A model generated the notes under the pieces. That model was not told where the DNA came from. It worked only from the letters and a program-made list of their open reading frames with translations, and did no database searches. From Begonia masoniana (Eukaryota > Streptophyta > Magnoliopsida > Cucurbitales > Begoniaceae): a DNA stretch of 64,000 nt. Within the stretch, counting starts at the first letter, position 1. Each line of letters opens with the position of its first letter. The stretch covers positions 32,916,454 through 32,980,453 of the forward strand of contig CM039510.1 in assembly GCA_022432975.1 (NCBI GenBank), read 5' to 3'. The position numbers and the translations under genes are program-made. This document shows, in pieces, positions 50,780 through 60,690 of this stretch.

Positions 50780-51600
50780 AAAGTAATGGATTATCTCATT
50801 CGTAAAAATCTCATGGCTTAAAGTAAATGATAAAAATGATGAAAAGTAATTGTCAACTTTAACATCATATTGATTTTAAAGTAAAGTGTATTTACTCCAA
50901 CTTAAAAGGGTAATTTCATTAAGAGCACCATGATCTATTTCTCATTTATCCATTAAAATTAATAATGAATGATCTCACTAGGCAAAATGCCGTTGTTTAT
51001 AGTAAGCGATGAGATGCAATTGTTTTATTTAACATCCATTAATTTTGAGGTCAAGCATAATTCATCCACTAAATTTAAAAGTAACTTAAAACGAACAACT
51101 TTAATGTTTGTTTAAGTACTTTAGTCTCACTGCTACGTCATAGAATCATCAAAGTCATCAGGTGAGATTGACATGACTGTTCAGTGAGACAATCTCACAT
51201 GCACAAATACATATATCTATATATTGTTGAAAAATCAAACGAAATATTAGAAAAAGAAAAATGTGGAAACAAAGACTTCGATTTTTGTTTGAAAAATGCA
51301 CTAGAGCAAATAACCTTTAGAAGTGAACGGACGACTTAGAAGACTGACAGTAAAGAAATAGAAGACTATCGAAATTTGAAAAGTTGCACTTGAACTCGAC
51401 AGATTTGGGCCAAAAATGAGAGAATTCAAGAAAGAAAGCAACGAAAAAGAATAAAATGATGAGATAATAGTGAGAATCGCAACATAAATAAAGAAATAAC
51501 AATGAAAACACGTTCAAATTCCAATAAAATGGAAAAACGAAAAGGAAGTGAAAATATGAAAATTTATTTTGAACTTTAACTTAGAAAGTTAGATGAAATT
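50780..51600. other. AT-rich intergenic sequence
   Basis: No frame with recognisable content; nothing RNA-like or transposon-like was recognised. Confidence 0.6.
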
Positions 51601-51630
51601 AACTCTAACCGCCACACAGCTTGGTTTGTA

Positions 51631-52083
51631 TCACATCAATTGCCTTGTGTACTGTGAAATCGAGGTGGTATCGGGAGACAGGAAAGAAATTACGGCCGAA
51701 ATATCTGTTAATTCCGGTGTTAATTCCGGTATTGATAAAGTCAAATCTTTATAATTTCGGAAAACAAGTTTGTTTAGACTAGACTGCTCAAACACAAATT
51801 CGCCAACATACAAACTCGCCTCCAAACCAGGTAGCAGTATCAAGTCAATGCGTGTATTGTTTAGTCCTCTGAATTCCACATGCTGCTTCCCCAATTTATC
51901 AAGTTGAAGCGCCAATGAGAAATCAATAGCATAACAACCAGTGCCTACATTTCTGTATTTCATATCGTGTCCTCTTGTTCCTTTTCCGCACTGCCCAGTA
52001 CCCTGTGTTGGTGTGTGTGTACTTGTAGTAGCATCAGCCTTGACAAGCTCTTTCAACCCTCCTCCGCATCTTTCCATCGTCAA
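51631..52083 (-). CDS. Hypothetical protein (150 codons), possibly a gene fragment
   Basis: An open frame on the minus strand with balanced composition: a Gly/Thr-rich start, then FSLALQLDKLGKQHVEF, and an acidic Ser/Thr-rich end with a short repeat (SIPELTPELTDIS). I do not recognise the family and see no signal peptide, membrane segment or metal motif. The GC content is higher than in the surrounding intergenic DNA, which favours real or formerly real coding sequence. No promoter, intron signals or neighbour support it. It could be one exon, a pseudogene or chance. Confidence 0.3.
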   Translation of the reverse strand: MTMERCGGGLKELVKADATTSTHTPTQGTGQCGKGTRGHDMKYRNVGTGCYAIDFSLALQLDKLGKQHVEFRGLNNTRIDLILLPGLEASLYVGEFVFEQSSLNKLVFRNYKDLTLSIPELTPELTDISAVISFLSPDTTSISQYTRQLM

Positions 52084-52827
52084 GACACTGCAACACTGGT
52101 CGCTGCTACCGGACTAAATTACACCCCATCAAAAACGGATTAGCTAATTTGTTCGTATCAATCTCATTCGTGCCGGTCATCATTCCTATTTCCTACCCGC
52201 TTTTCCAATATTCTCATGTGTTATTGTTCAATAAGAATTCTCCATCTCACTCCAAACAAAAGGGAGCGAAGCATCTATAACTCATGTTTCTTCCCCAGAA
52301 GAACTTGTGTACTACGAGTGCCTTGCTATTTTAATCATATTATATAAAATACAATCACTTTATGTCACTACATATATAGTCGGGATTTGACTATACGTTC
52401 TCAACGAAATGAACTGTATTTATGACTTTATTAATTTGAAGATCCTATACTTTAAATATAAGTCATGGACTATTGTGATTATTTCTTTTTAAATTTAATC
52501 CCACATATATCAACATATATGTAAATTTAAAATTGCACAAATAATCAAGGATTTTCTTTGAATTTATAAAGCATATCGAATAATACAAACATAAAAATTA
52601 ATCATAAAATTTATTTATTAATTACAGCAATAAAAATGTTCATAACATTTGCTTGTTGGGCACATTATTCCCAACAGTTTCCAGGTAATCAAATTGAACT
52701 GAGCTTCTTTCACTCCATTGGGTCGATTTCTATTGTTGCCCAATTTATTTTAAGCTATTTACATTTTGTGGACTAAACAAGCTGTCACGGCCCGTCCCAA
52801 CCACTCCAAGCTCAAGTAGCGAATCAC

Positions 52828-52930
52828 GTGTTTAATTATTACAATCTAGCCGGAATGCAACATTCACTTTAGCTCACTAGGTTGTTCTGAAGTACGTGTT
52901 GTATTTTGGCTAGATTGTAATGATTAAATA
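52828..52930. repeat. Inverted repeat, arms about 32 bp, loop about 35 bp
   Basis: TTTAATTATTACAATCTAGCC (within 52830-52851) is answered in reverse by GGCTAGATTGTAATGATTAAA (52907-52927), with further pairing GCAACA / TGTTGT inside. It could be the core of a small foldback element or MITE, but no TSD was identified. It follows a TGTCACGGCCCG motif at 52793 that resembles an LTR start. Confidence 0.6.
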
Positions 52931-53376
52931 TGTATACATTTTTTATTGATTTGTGTTTTGTTAAGAAGACATTTTGTTTTTTTATTTGTCTTATTACTCC
53001 AATTTTGTGCTGCAATTACAGTGTTCTGGATTAAGTTCTTCCTTTTTTTTTAAAGATTATTTCATGTTATTTGTTGATAATGTTATGGTTGTCATGTTAA
53101 CTTCTCAAGACCTATATTTTGAACTGTTGCACATTCAGGTTCTGTCTTGATATATTTGAGAAAAAAATTATTTGTCTTCTATTTTTGCCTTGGTTTATGG
53201 GACTAAGCTCTATGCCATTTTATAATGGCTAATGAGAGGGAAGTGTTCATGAGCCTCCTGTATTGAAAGCATACTAAAAAGGCCAGAAAGCTTCAAAGGG
53301 GGACCATCGACCATTAAAAGTGCAACGGAGGTGGTGGAAAAGTGTTGGAAATCTAATAAAGTGGTGCAAAAAGATT

Positions 53377-53621
53377 GTTGAAATCAAACGTTAATAATCT
53401 GAAAAAGAAAATGTTTGCAAAAAAACAAGAACGCCGAGATTTACATGAAAAATTATTTCACAAAAAAACTACAGATAAAAGAGAAATTCTTAATAGGAAA
53501 TTAAGGTACAATTGGATTTTGCAATTCAAGAATTAATATAAAGGAAAACCCCAAAATTCTAATATTAAAATATGGGCTCGACCTGACCCAAATAGAATTT
53601 TAGTCACACCAAACTCTAACA
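53377..53621 (-). mobile_element. Ty1/copia LTR remnant, related to the one at 3069-4905
   Basis: On the minus strand it starts TGTTAGAG and ends ATTTCAACA. It shares with the LTR at 3069 the sequence of GGGTCAGGTC, AATATTAG, GGTTTTCCT, ATTGTACCTT, AATTTCTCTTTTATC and TTTTTCATGTAAATCTCGG. About 245 bp, with no poly-G. No attached coding region was recognised. Confidence 0.65.
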
Positions 53622-53639
53622 AAGAGAATGGTGACAAGC

Positions 53640-54650
53640 CTTTGTTAATTGCTTGGGTAATTGTAGACTTAGGTTGTTTATTTCCATAGGCTTGCAATGA
53701 GGCATTATATTGGCAAATTGAAGCTTGAATCATTTTTGATCTCCAAGAATTTTCAAACTTGGCTAGTACTTTTTCTTCGTATCATGTTTGCACTGATTGT
53801 CATGTCAATGAGAAAGCGATAGTTAACCTGTAAGATACGTTACATCAAATGATATGCTAATGTTATTGCTTTAAAAATGACCTATTTTTTATTGATTTGT
53901 GAACTCCATCACAAACCAAGGAAAAGGCAGTGATTCGGAGATCCAATAACATCTCATGAGATTGAAAAGAAATCGTGACGGCGATCCGAAGATCCACCAA
54001 CGTCACTCGAGTGGTCGATGACTGAAAATCTGCCACGACACCTCTAATACAACGCACAGCAAAATAGTTGGCACCGAAAGTCTATCACGACATCATCCGT
54101 GCAAAAACATTACTTTAATCAAGTTTATGGATTCAAAACCCAAAGAGCACGTTATTACTGTCCTACTGTCTTTTTTTTATATCTGCAAACAATATAACTT
54201 TCACGCTATGGAAGGTGTGTGGGGATAGCCTCGGAATGCTTGATACCAAAAATGCCCAAAGCATTAATAGAATTCATCTTCCCAAGTATCACCACAAAAA
54301 CAAAATACCACGCAAGCTATAAATAACGTAGAAAAATCATATATACATGTATATAAAAATTGACATCCTGCGACTAGACTTCGTCACATATTTCTTTGTT
54401 ATATAGATGGCAACTTACAAAAATAATATTTTTTGGAAACCATATATGCAATGCAACTAAGTGTAAAATCTCTATCTCGATGTTGGATCTTCTTACTCAC
54501 AGAAGCCACCACTTCTCGAAGCAGTCCGAAATCCATAAAATCTTCTTGACCTATCATAGAAAATCATGGTTAACAATCACTCCCTAAACATTGGACAAAT
54601 GTTTGTCATGTACCAGAACTAGGAGCCTAATCTGAAACTCTATAAATTGT
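53640..54650. other. Intergenic, unassigned
   Basis: No gene recognised. Short frames on both strands carry no domain. AT-rich with a few GC-richer patches (53930-54060, 54200-54300), perhaps old transposon debris. Confidence 0.5.
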
Positions 54651-54659
54651 CGAGAACTT

Positions 54660-55400
54660 CACCTCAGCAGCAAAATTTTCCCTTAAATATAACCCTACGC
54701 AGCATCCAGACACTACAGGGGTCGACACTCATTAGAAGGTATTGATTGCACCGGTCAACATTTATAGGTCCGGGTAGACACAATCAAGCAAGAGTCGACT
54801 CTTAATTCTCTCGAGTTTCACTATATGTTGACCACAGACCCTAGCAGTCGACACTTGTTCTTCTGGAGTTTTGATAGAGGTCGACACCTTTACTAAAGTG
54901 TCGACCATTCTAGGTGTCCACCGAACTTTCCAAGAAGTTGACATCTATTAGGCTCTATTTTTAGTCGCAGGGGTTGAAGTGTCGACAGACTTTCCATGAC
55001 AATCAACACTTTTGCGATCTCTAATGACGAAAAATCGTGAAAATTGCCTCTCTTCACTATTTCTTATTGATATAATCAACTCAACAACTTGCATGAATCA
55101 TAAATCTACTCATATAGCACAGATATAACCTAGGGATTTGAGCTCATTTGCACGAATCTGATTTTTTTACTAAACATTAACTTTCAACCAAAAAAATGGA
55201 GAGGTTATGACGACTTACCCACAAAGCGTCTTCTCAAAAGTTAGAGATGGAGATCATGACAACATCTCTGTCTTCGGAATTTGGCGATTCCACGACGGCA
55301 CTCTCTCTCTTCTTCTCTGCGGCAGCAAAATGAAGTGAGGGTTTCTTCTTCCCCTCTTTATTCTTTTCCTTTATTTTATTCAATTTCAATTAATTTATTT
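54660..55400 (-). mobile_element. Probable LTR remnant with a GTCGACA-rich block
   Basis: Between about 54720 and 55010 the motif GTCGAC or TCGACA occurs six or more times, mostly as GTGTCGAC / GTCGACAC in both orientations. The following 55190-55400 (ACGACTTACC, then a CTCTCTCTTCTTCTC run and AAATGAAGTGAGGG) resembles the organisation of the reverse-oriented LTRs elsewhere in this window. Ends and TSD could not be fixed, so this is tentative. Confidence 0.35.
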
Positions 55401-55684
55401 AAGTTGACAAGAATTTATTTTAAGTAAAAATTCATTAAACGAAAAAGGTTGAGATGCGAAATTTAATAAATCATAAAAATTCCGTATTTTACAATATCAA
55501 ATGAAATAGATGAGGTAGGATTACAAATAAATCTCAAATGCAGCAGCTTTGTAAATACAAAATATGATCTTATTTCAGGAAATTTCTCACCTGCACATCC
55601 ATGATCTTATTCCAACATGGATATATTCAATAGTTGCAGTTTCGACGTGCTATTTGCCCAATTTTTTGCCTTATGATCGATCGA

Positions 55685-56362
55685 TCATATGGCCAGATCA
55701 CAAAAATCCTTTGAAGAAGAAGAATAAGGTAGAAGAGCTCTGATTTTGATGTCATAAACCCTATCATCAGAAAAACCATCCAGTGACGGAGTCGAGTACA
55801 TTTCATCTCGTCCGACAGTACTCGGCCAGTCTCTCTTTGCGCGAGCATTGCCGATGTAGGTCGAGCAATTCCGGCAGAGGAGCTTGGTTCTGCTCCGAAA
55901 CAGCCCCCACGATCGCTTGGAAGCGAAATATGGAGTCCATTTGAGCTGTTGAATTCGGGTAAATTTGGTTTCATCGATGGAGAAGAATGCGATGATGCCT
56001 CTTTTTATCATTTTCTCGTAGTTGCTGTCAATGAAGGAGGTGCTTCGATTATCTGAATTCAAATTTAGTTCGTACCCACAAGTTCCACAGCTGCAAAATG
56101 AAAGAATTTGATGCTAATTGATTAAACCCACTGTTTATTTCCATTACTTGTCTGATCCAATACAGAGAAAAAATGTACGGGCTGGAGTTTTTCGTCTAAC
56201 ACAGCAGAGGTAATCCACTTTTCTTCTTTCCCAAAAAACGAAAGAAGCAGAAAGAAAAGATGTACAAAAACCAGTCGGATGAAATTGCATGAAAGAGAGA
56301 GCGAGAGACCTGTAGTAAACGTGAGTGGAAATCGGATCAGCTGCCAATCCTTGCAAGGCCAT
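55685..56362 (-). CDS. Zinc-ribbon-like protein of the At4g08330 family (function unknown), two exons
   Basis: Exon 1 56362-56310, intron 56309-56091 (GT...AG on the minus strand), exon 2 56090-55685, giving 152 residues. The fold signature is two CXXC pairs, at residues 19/22 (SCGTCGYELNL) and 90/93 (TKLLCRNC), separated by IKRGIIAFFSIDETKFT and the aromatic SWGLFRSRTKL. This is the layout of the plant family typified by Arabidopsis At4g08330, whose members are often annotated as plastid-located, and resembles Yippee/Mis18-type zinc domains. Biochemical function is unknown. Splicing joins the codons for Tyr-Tyr-Ser exactly to CGTCGYE, and the frame is open to TGA-free 55685, so both ends look right. 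The C-terminal third is serine-rich and variable, as in the family. This is the best conserved host gene in the window. Confidence 0.88.
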
Positions 56363-56430
56363 TGTCAAGCTTCTTGACCGTTGCAGAAAGAGAGAGAGAG
56401 AGAGAGCTTCAGCCCTCAATTAAATATAGC
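56363..56430 (-). promoter_or_regulatory. Core promoter and 5' UTR of the At4g08330-like gene
   Basis: On the minus strand CTATATTTAA (56419-56428) is a TATA-like box. It is followed by a CT-rich leader (an AG microsatellite at about 56387-56408 on the plus strand) and then the ATG at 56362. TATA plus pyrimidine patch is the common plant core promoter arrangement. Confidence 0.55.
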
Positions 56431-56599
56431 AGTCAGGGGGAGGTAGACTCTTTCAAGTATCATCCGTCTCTTTCCCCCATTTTCCAGCTCACATTACAGC
56501 GTTTCACCAATCCAACGGTAACTCTCTTTTTGTTTGTTTATTTACAAATAGTTCATGCTTAGGATTCCCTCATGTTGAAGAACAGCCCATTTATCCCTT

Positions 56600-57281
56600 T
56601 GTATTTTTTTTTTTTTTGGGTTTTTTTTATATTAAAACCTGAAGTTTGGTTTTTTTGTAAAAAAAACCTTAAATTTTACTATTCATCGATCTAAACTTCG
56701 AAGTTTTGAAAATAAGCAATTTAAACCTTTTGGTTCGAACACTCAGAGTGACCTCCAATATTAAGTGCAAAACGACACCGATTTAAGAGTGGAGGCCGGC
56801 CGGTTCAGTTTGGCAAAACCGGTGACAAAATCACAGGTTTTGTCTTCTTCTCTGGAGACCGGCCGGTTCAATTGAACCGGTCGGCCTCTGTCCCCTATTT
56901 AAACCCCCCCACTTCTTCTTCAAATCACACCTAATCAATACTCTCTCAATACTCTCTCAATTTCTTTTTTGCTCCGGCAATATTTCTCCGTGTTCATGGC
57001 TAGGTATGAAGTTTTTTTTTTTAATTTAATCATTTACTTTAGGAAATTTAAAATAATATTGACATTTTAATTTTTTTTGTATTTGTTAATATTTTTTTCT
57101 ATATAAACGACGACTTTTGGCTCTCTCCGACGATATTTCTTCGCGTTCACTAACTAGGTATGAAGTATGTTTTTTTATTACAGTTTTATTTATCATACTG
57201 TAGTTAATCGAATCCTATCGTTATCGTTTCTTGTACTGATTATTCATTGGTGTAATTATACTGTATAAGTAAGTCTGTCTA
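56600..57281. mobile_element. Left non-coding part of a Mutator-like element
   Basis: The AAACCTGAAGTTTGG / AAAAAAACCTTAAATTTTACTA stretch (56630-56690) and the GCAAAACGACACCG motif (56767) resemble terminal regions of plant Mutator-like elements. Two imperfect copies of a roughly 41-bp sequence (CTCCGRCRATATTTCT...AGGTATGAAGT) lie near 56972-57014 and 57127-57168. The MULE transposase remnant resumes at 61918 after solo LTR E. Joining these two parts is inference. Confidence 0.4.
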
Positions 57282-57690
57282 TGTGACAGCCCAAACCCAG
57301 AACCCGATCAGGGTCTGAGGCGCCATCACTCCGGACATTTTACAGAAAACGAGACTAATATATATTTTATTTTTTTGATCAGGGAATAGAACATTATGCT
57401 TTTAAAACATTGACAGAGAGGGAGAGTGTTCGCTGGAGTAGGAATCATAACGGGAAAGAAAAACAGTTAAAACCAAACTGCAGGATGAATTACAAAATAT
57501 TTAAAACAGAATCAGAAGACACGTTTATTTTTGAACCACAGGAATAATAGACTGAAGAAAACAGAGAGACAGAAGTAAATTAAAACTTGGCAGATATAGG
57601 CAGAAGACGTGAACAGAATATATAAATAAACCGGGCCGAAAAGTAAATAAACCGGGCGGGGGATGTAGCCAAATTAGGCGAAAAATATAA

Positions 57691-57936
57691 TGTCACGACC
57701 CTAATACTGTATCCGTATTTCCCGTACTATATTTTATTATTATATATATATATAGATATATATATATTTTTTTTAAACTTAAATGGAATCGAAGTCTACA
57801 TTTTAAACCACTTAAAACAAAATCATTTATAACCTTAAAACTATTTAAAACAATTAATAAAACAATTTAAACATTTATCAAATCGGTCAAGGGCAAAACC
57901 GGAAGGCAAAGGAAAAGAGAAGCAGCGACTGGTCGC
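57691..57936. repeat. Left arm of the inverted repeat of element F
   Basis: Pairs with 59673-59874. The arms agree closely, apart from a shorter TA-rich stretch in the right arm and a few single-base differences. Confidence 0.92.
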
Positions 57937-58022
57937 TGCAAGCGCTGCATATTGCAGCAACCAGTCACTGCATCTTGCAGCGACTAATCTTACTCTCTGG
58001 AATTGGATTCCAGAGAGCAAAA
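57921..58022. repeat. Hairpin block in element F
   Basis: GCAGCGACTGGTCGCTGC (stem with 4-base loop), GCTGCATATTGCAGC, and arms CTCTCTGGAAT / ATTCCAGAGAG (57993-58003 and 58007-58017). Confidence 0.9.
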
Positions 58023-59165
58023 CTTCACATCCCCTGCACAATTTTTTACTTAAACATGCACTCTAATTCTTCATTTCATATATCCTGAAACATATAAACT
58101 TCACCAATTATCAGCTCAACTATTCGGCTTAAACGCAATTCAAACTTTTGTAAAAACAAATGGCGTGGGTATGTTTGAAAGTGTATCTTTCCTCCTGATT
58201 TAAAACGCCCAAGCAGTTTATAAAAACAGATTTTCAACACGTTTAAAACCTCAAAACGTAAACCTATCAACTACCAGAACCAAGCATCCTAAAATATTCT
58301 ATACAATCATCAGCCCAACATCCAAATAACCCCAAAATCTATACATACTTCCCCACGGGTCGGTTAAGCATCGACTGCGCCAACACACTCCCGCGAGCAT
58401 CCTTCGTCTACTGGACTCATGTCTCAGGAGGAGGAATCTCATCCTCACCTGTCTCCTCGTAATCACCTACACCATACGAATACACTATGAGATAAAAATC
58501 TCAGTAAGCTCTACGTAAATGCAATGCGTGCTGCGCATATGAATCTGTAAATCATGCATCATTTTCATTACTTTACTTTACTGTGGGTGTCACCGAGATC
58601 CTGACCCCCTAACCAGAAAGAGCACATCCAGCGGGCGGACTACTCTTTCCAGCTAGAGGAGGGGGTACACGCTTACAACACGTACAGCCGTGCCTGAGCC
58701 CCATCTCGCATGACCTATAAACTGTATGTCTTTCGGCCTGTATGCCTTTCGGCTTGTATGCCTTTCGGCCGATAAACTGTAAGCCTTACGGCAGATTTTA
58801 TTTTTTGCATTATCTTTAAAACAATGTGCGGAAATTTATTTTTATACTTTTCTTTAAAACATGTGATGCGTGAACAGTTTATATCTTAAAGTAAACAACC
58901 ACATATGTACCATCAAGACAAAAATCAATTAAGAATGTAATCTATAAAAGAACTATTCCTAACTACCCAACCAAGCAAAATTAAACAGACGCATCTCCAA
59001 AACTTCTCGAGACGACATTCGACGTACGGTGTAGGCCAATCGGCCAGAGAAGATCACGAGAACTTACCTCGTGTCCAAAGCAGCTCAAGCTCCGTCCACG
59101 AGCGTTGTTTGTCTAAAGCAAAACACAATATCGACGTTAAACTAATTTAAGCTATCGATAGTCCA

Positions 59166-59668
59166 AATATGAACAGTGACCGGTGGATGTAGGCAAAAAT
59201 GAACAGTGACCGGTGGACGTAGGCAGAAATGAACAGTGACCGGTGGACGTAGGCAGAAATGAACAGTGACCGGTGGATGTAGGCAAAAATGAACAGTGAC
59301 CGGTGGATGTAGGCAAAAATGAACAGTGACCGGTGGACGTAGGCAGAAATGAACAGTGACCGGTGGACGTAGGCAGAAATGAACAGTGACCGGTGGATGT
59401 AGGCAAAAATGAACAGTGACCGGTGGATGTAGGCAAAAATGAACAGTGACCGGTGGACGTAGGCAGAAATGAACAGTGACCGGTGGATGTAGGCAAAAAT
59501 GAACAGTGACCGGTGGATGTAGGCAAAAATGAACAGTGACCGGTGGATGTAGGCAAAAATGAACAGTGACCGGTGGACGTAGGCAGAAATGAACAGTGAC
59601 CGGTGGATGTAGGCAAAAATGAACAGTGACCGGTGGATGTAGGCAAAAATGAACAGTGACCGGTGGAC
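59166..59668. repeat. 30-bp minisatellite of element F, about 17 units
   Basis: Units with core ATGAACAGTGACCGGTGGA exist in two forms, GATGTAGGCAAAA (a) and GACGTAGGCAGAA (b), with the two differences always linked. The order read along the array is abba abba abaa abaa b, a four-unit (120-bp) higher-order pattern. Open frames on the minus strand are repeat artefacts. Confidence 0.95.
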
Positions 59669-59672
59669 GTGC

Positions 59673-59874
59673 GCGACCAGTCCGCTGCTTCTCTTTCCTT
59701 GCCTTCCGGTTTTGCCCTTGACCGATTTGATAAATGTTTAAATTGTTTTATTAATTGTTTTAAATAGTTTTAAGGTTATAAATGGTTTTGTTTTAAGTGG
59801 TTTAAAATGTAGACTTCAATTCCGCTTAAGTTTAATATATATATATATACGGATACAGTATTAGGGTCGTGACA
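59673..59874. repeat. Right arm of the inverted repeat of element F
   Basis: The reverse complement of 57691-57936, ending GGGTCGTGACA directly at the TSD TATAA. Confidence 0.92.
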
Positions 59875-59997
59875 TATAACGGGCGGAAGATGTAGTTTTA
59901 AAGGTAGCAAACTACGGGCAGCGGTGGATATATCTTAAAGGAGTAGTGACTCCGGTCAGCGTGGATAAAACTTAAAGGTAATAGACTAACGGTCAGC

Positions 59998-60690
59998 AGT
60001 GGATGTAGGCAAAAATGAACATTGACCGTGGACGTAGGCAAAATGAACAGTGACCGATGGACGTAGGCAGAAATGACGGTGACCGGTGGATGTAGGCAAA
60101 AATGAACAGTGACCGGTGGACGTAGGCAGAAATGAACAGTGACCGGTGGACGTAGGCAGAAATGAACAGTGACCGGTGGACGTAGGCAGAAATGAACTGT
60201 GACCGGTGGATGTAGGCAAAAATGAACAGTGACCGGTGGACGTAGGCAGAAATGAACAGTGACCGGTGGATGTAGGCAAAAATGAACAGTGACCGGTGGA
60301 TGTAGGGAAAATGAACAGTGACCGGTGGACGTAGGCAGAAATGAACAGTGACTGGTGGATGTAGGCAAAAATGAACAGTGACCGGTGGATGTAGGCAAAA
60401 ATGAACAGTGACCGGTGGACGTAGGCAGAAATGAACAGTGACCGGTGGACGTAGGCAGAAATGAACAGTGACCGGTGGACGTAGGCAGAAATGAACAGTG
60501 ACCGGTGGACGTAGGCAGAAATGAACAGTGACCGGTGGATGTAGGCAAAAATGAACAGTGACCGGTGGACGTAGGCAGAACGGTGGATGTAGTATGAACA
60601 GTGCCGGGCTGGACGTAGGCAGAAATGAACAGTGACTGGTGGATGTAGGCAAAAATGAACAGTGACAGGTGGATGTAGGCAAAATTTACA
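59998..60690. repeat. 30-bp minisatellite of solo LTR E, about 23 units
   Basis: The same a and b unit types as in F, with more irregular units at both ends (for example near 60025-60075 and 60580-60620). The three overlapping minus-strand frames across it are not genes. Confidence 0.95.

Larger units (their letters stand above)
57691..59874. mobile_element. Element F: palindromic LTR-derived insertion with two identical outer ends
   Basis: 2184 bp beginning TGTCACGACCCTAATACTG and ending in its reverse complement, flanked by a perfect TSD TATAA (57686-57690 and 59875-59879). The left 1.47 kb follow the order of the B-type LTR in reverse orientation but stop before the other LTR end. Then comes a 30-bp minisatellite, then an inverted copy of the first 246 bp. 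Both termini are therefore the end that, in B, lies next to the primer site. It is inserted in E. Confidence 0.88.

Noticed and set aside
53863..54057. 64-codon minus-strand frame as a gene exon
   Set aside because: No domain, no splice context that extends it, and surrounded by unassigned repetitive debris.
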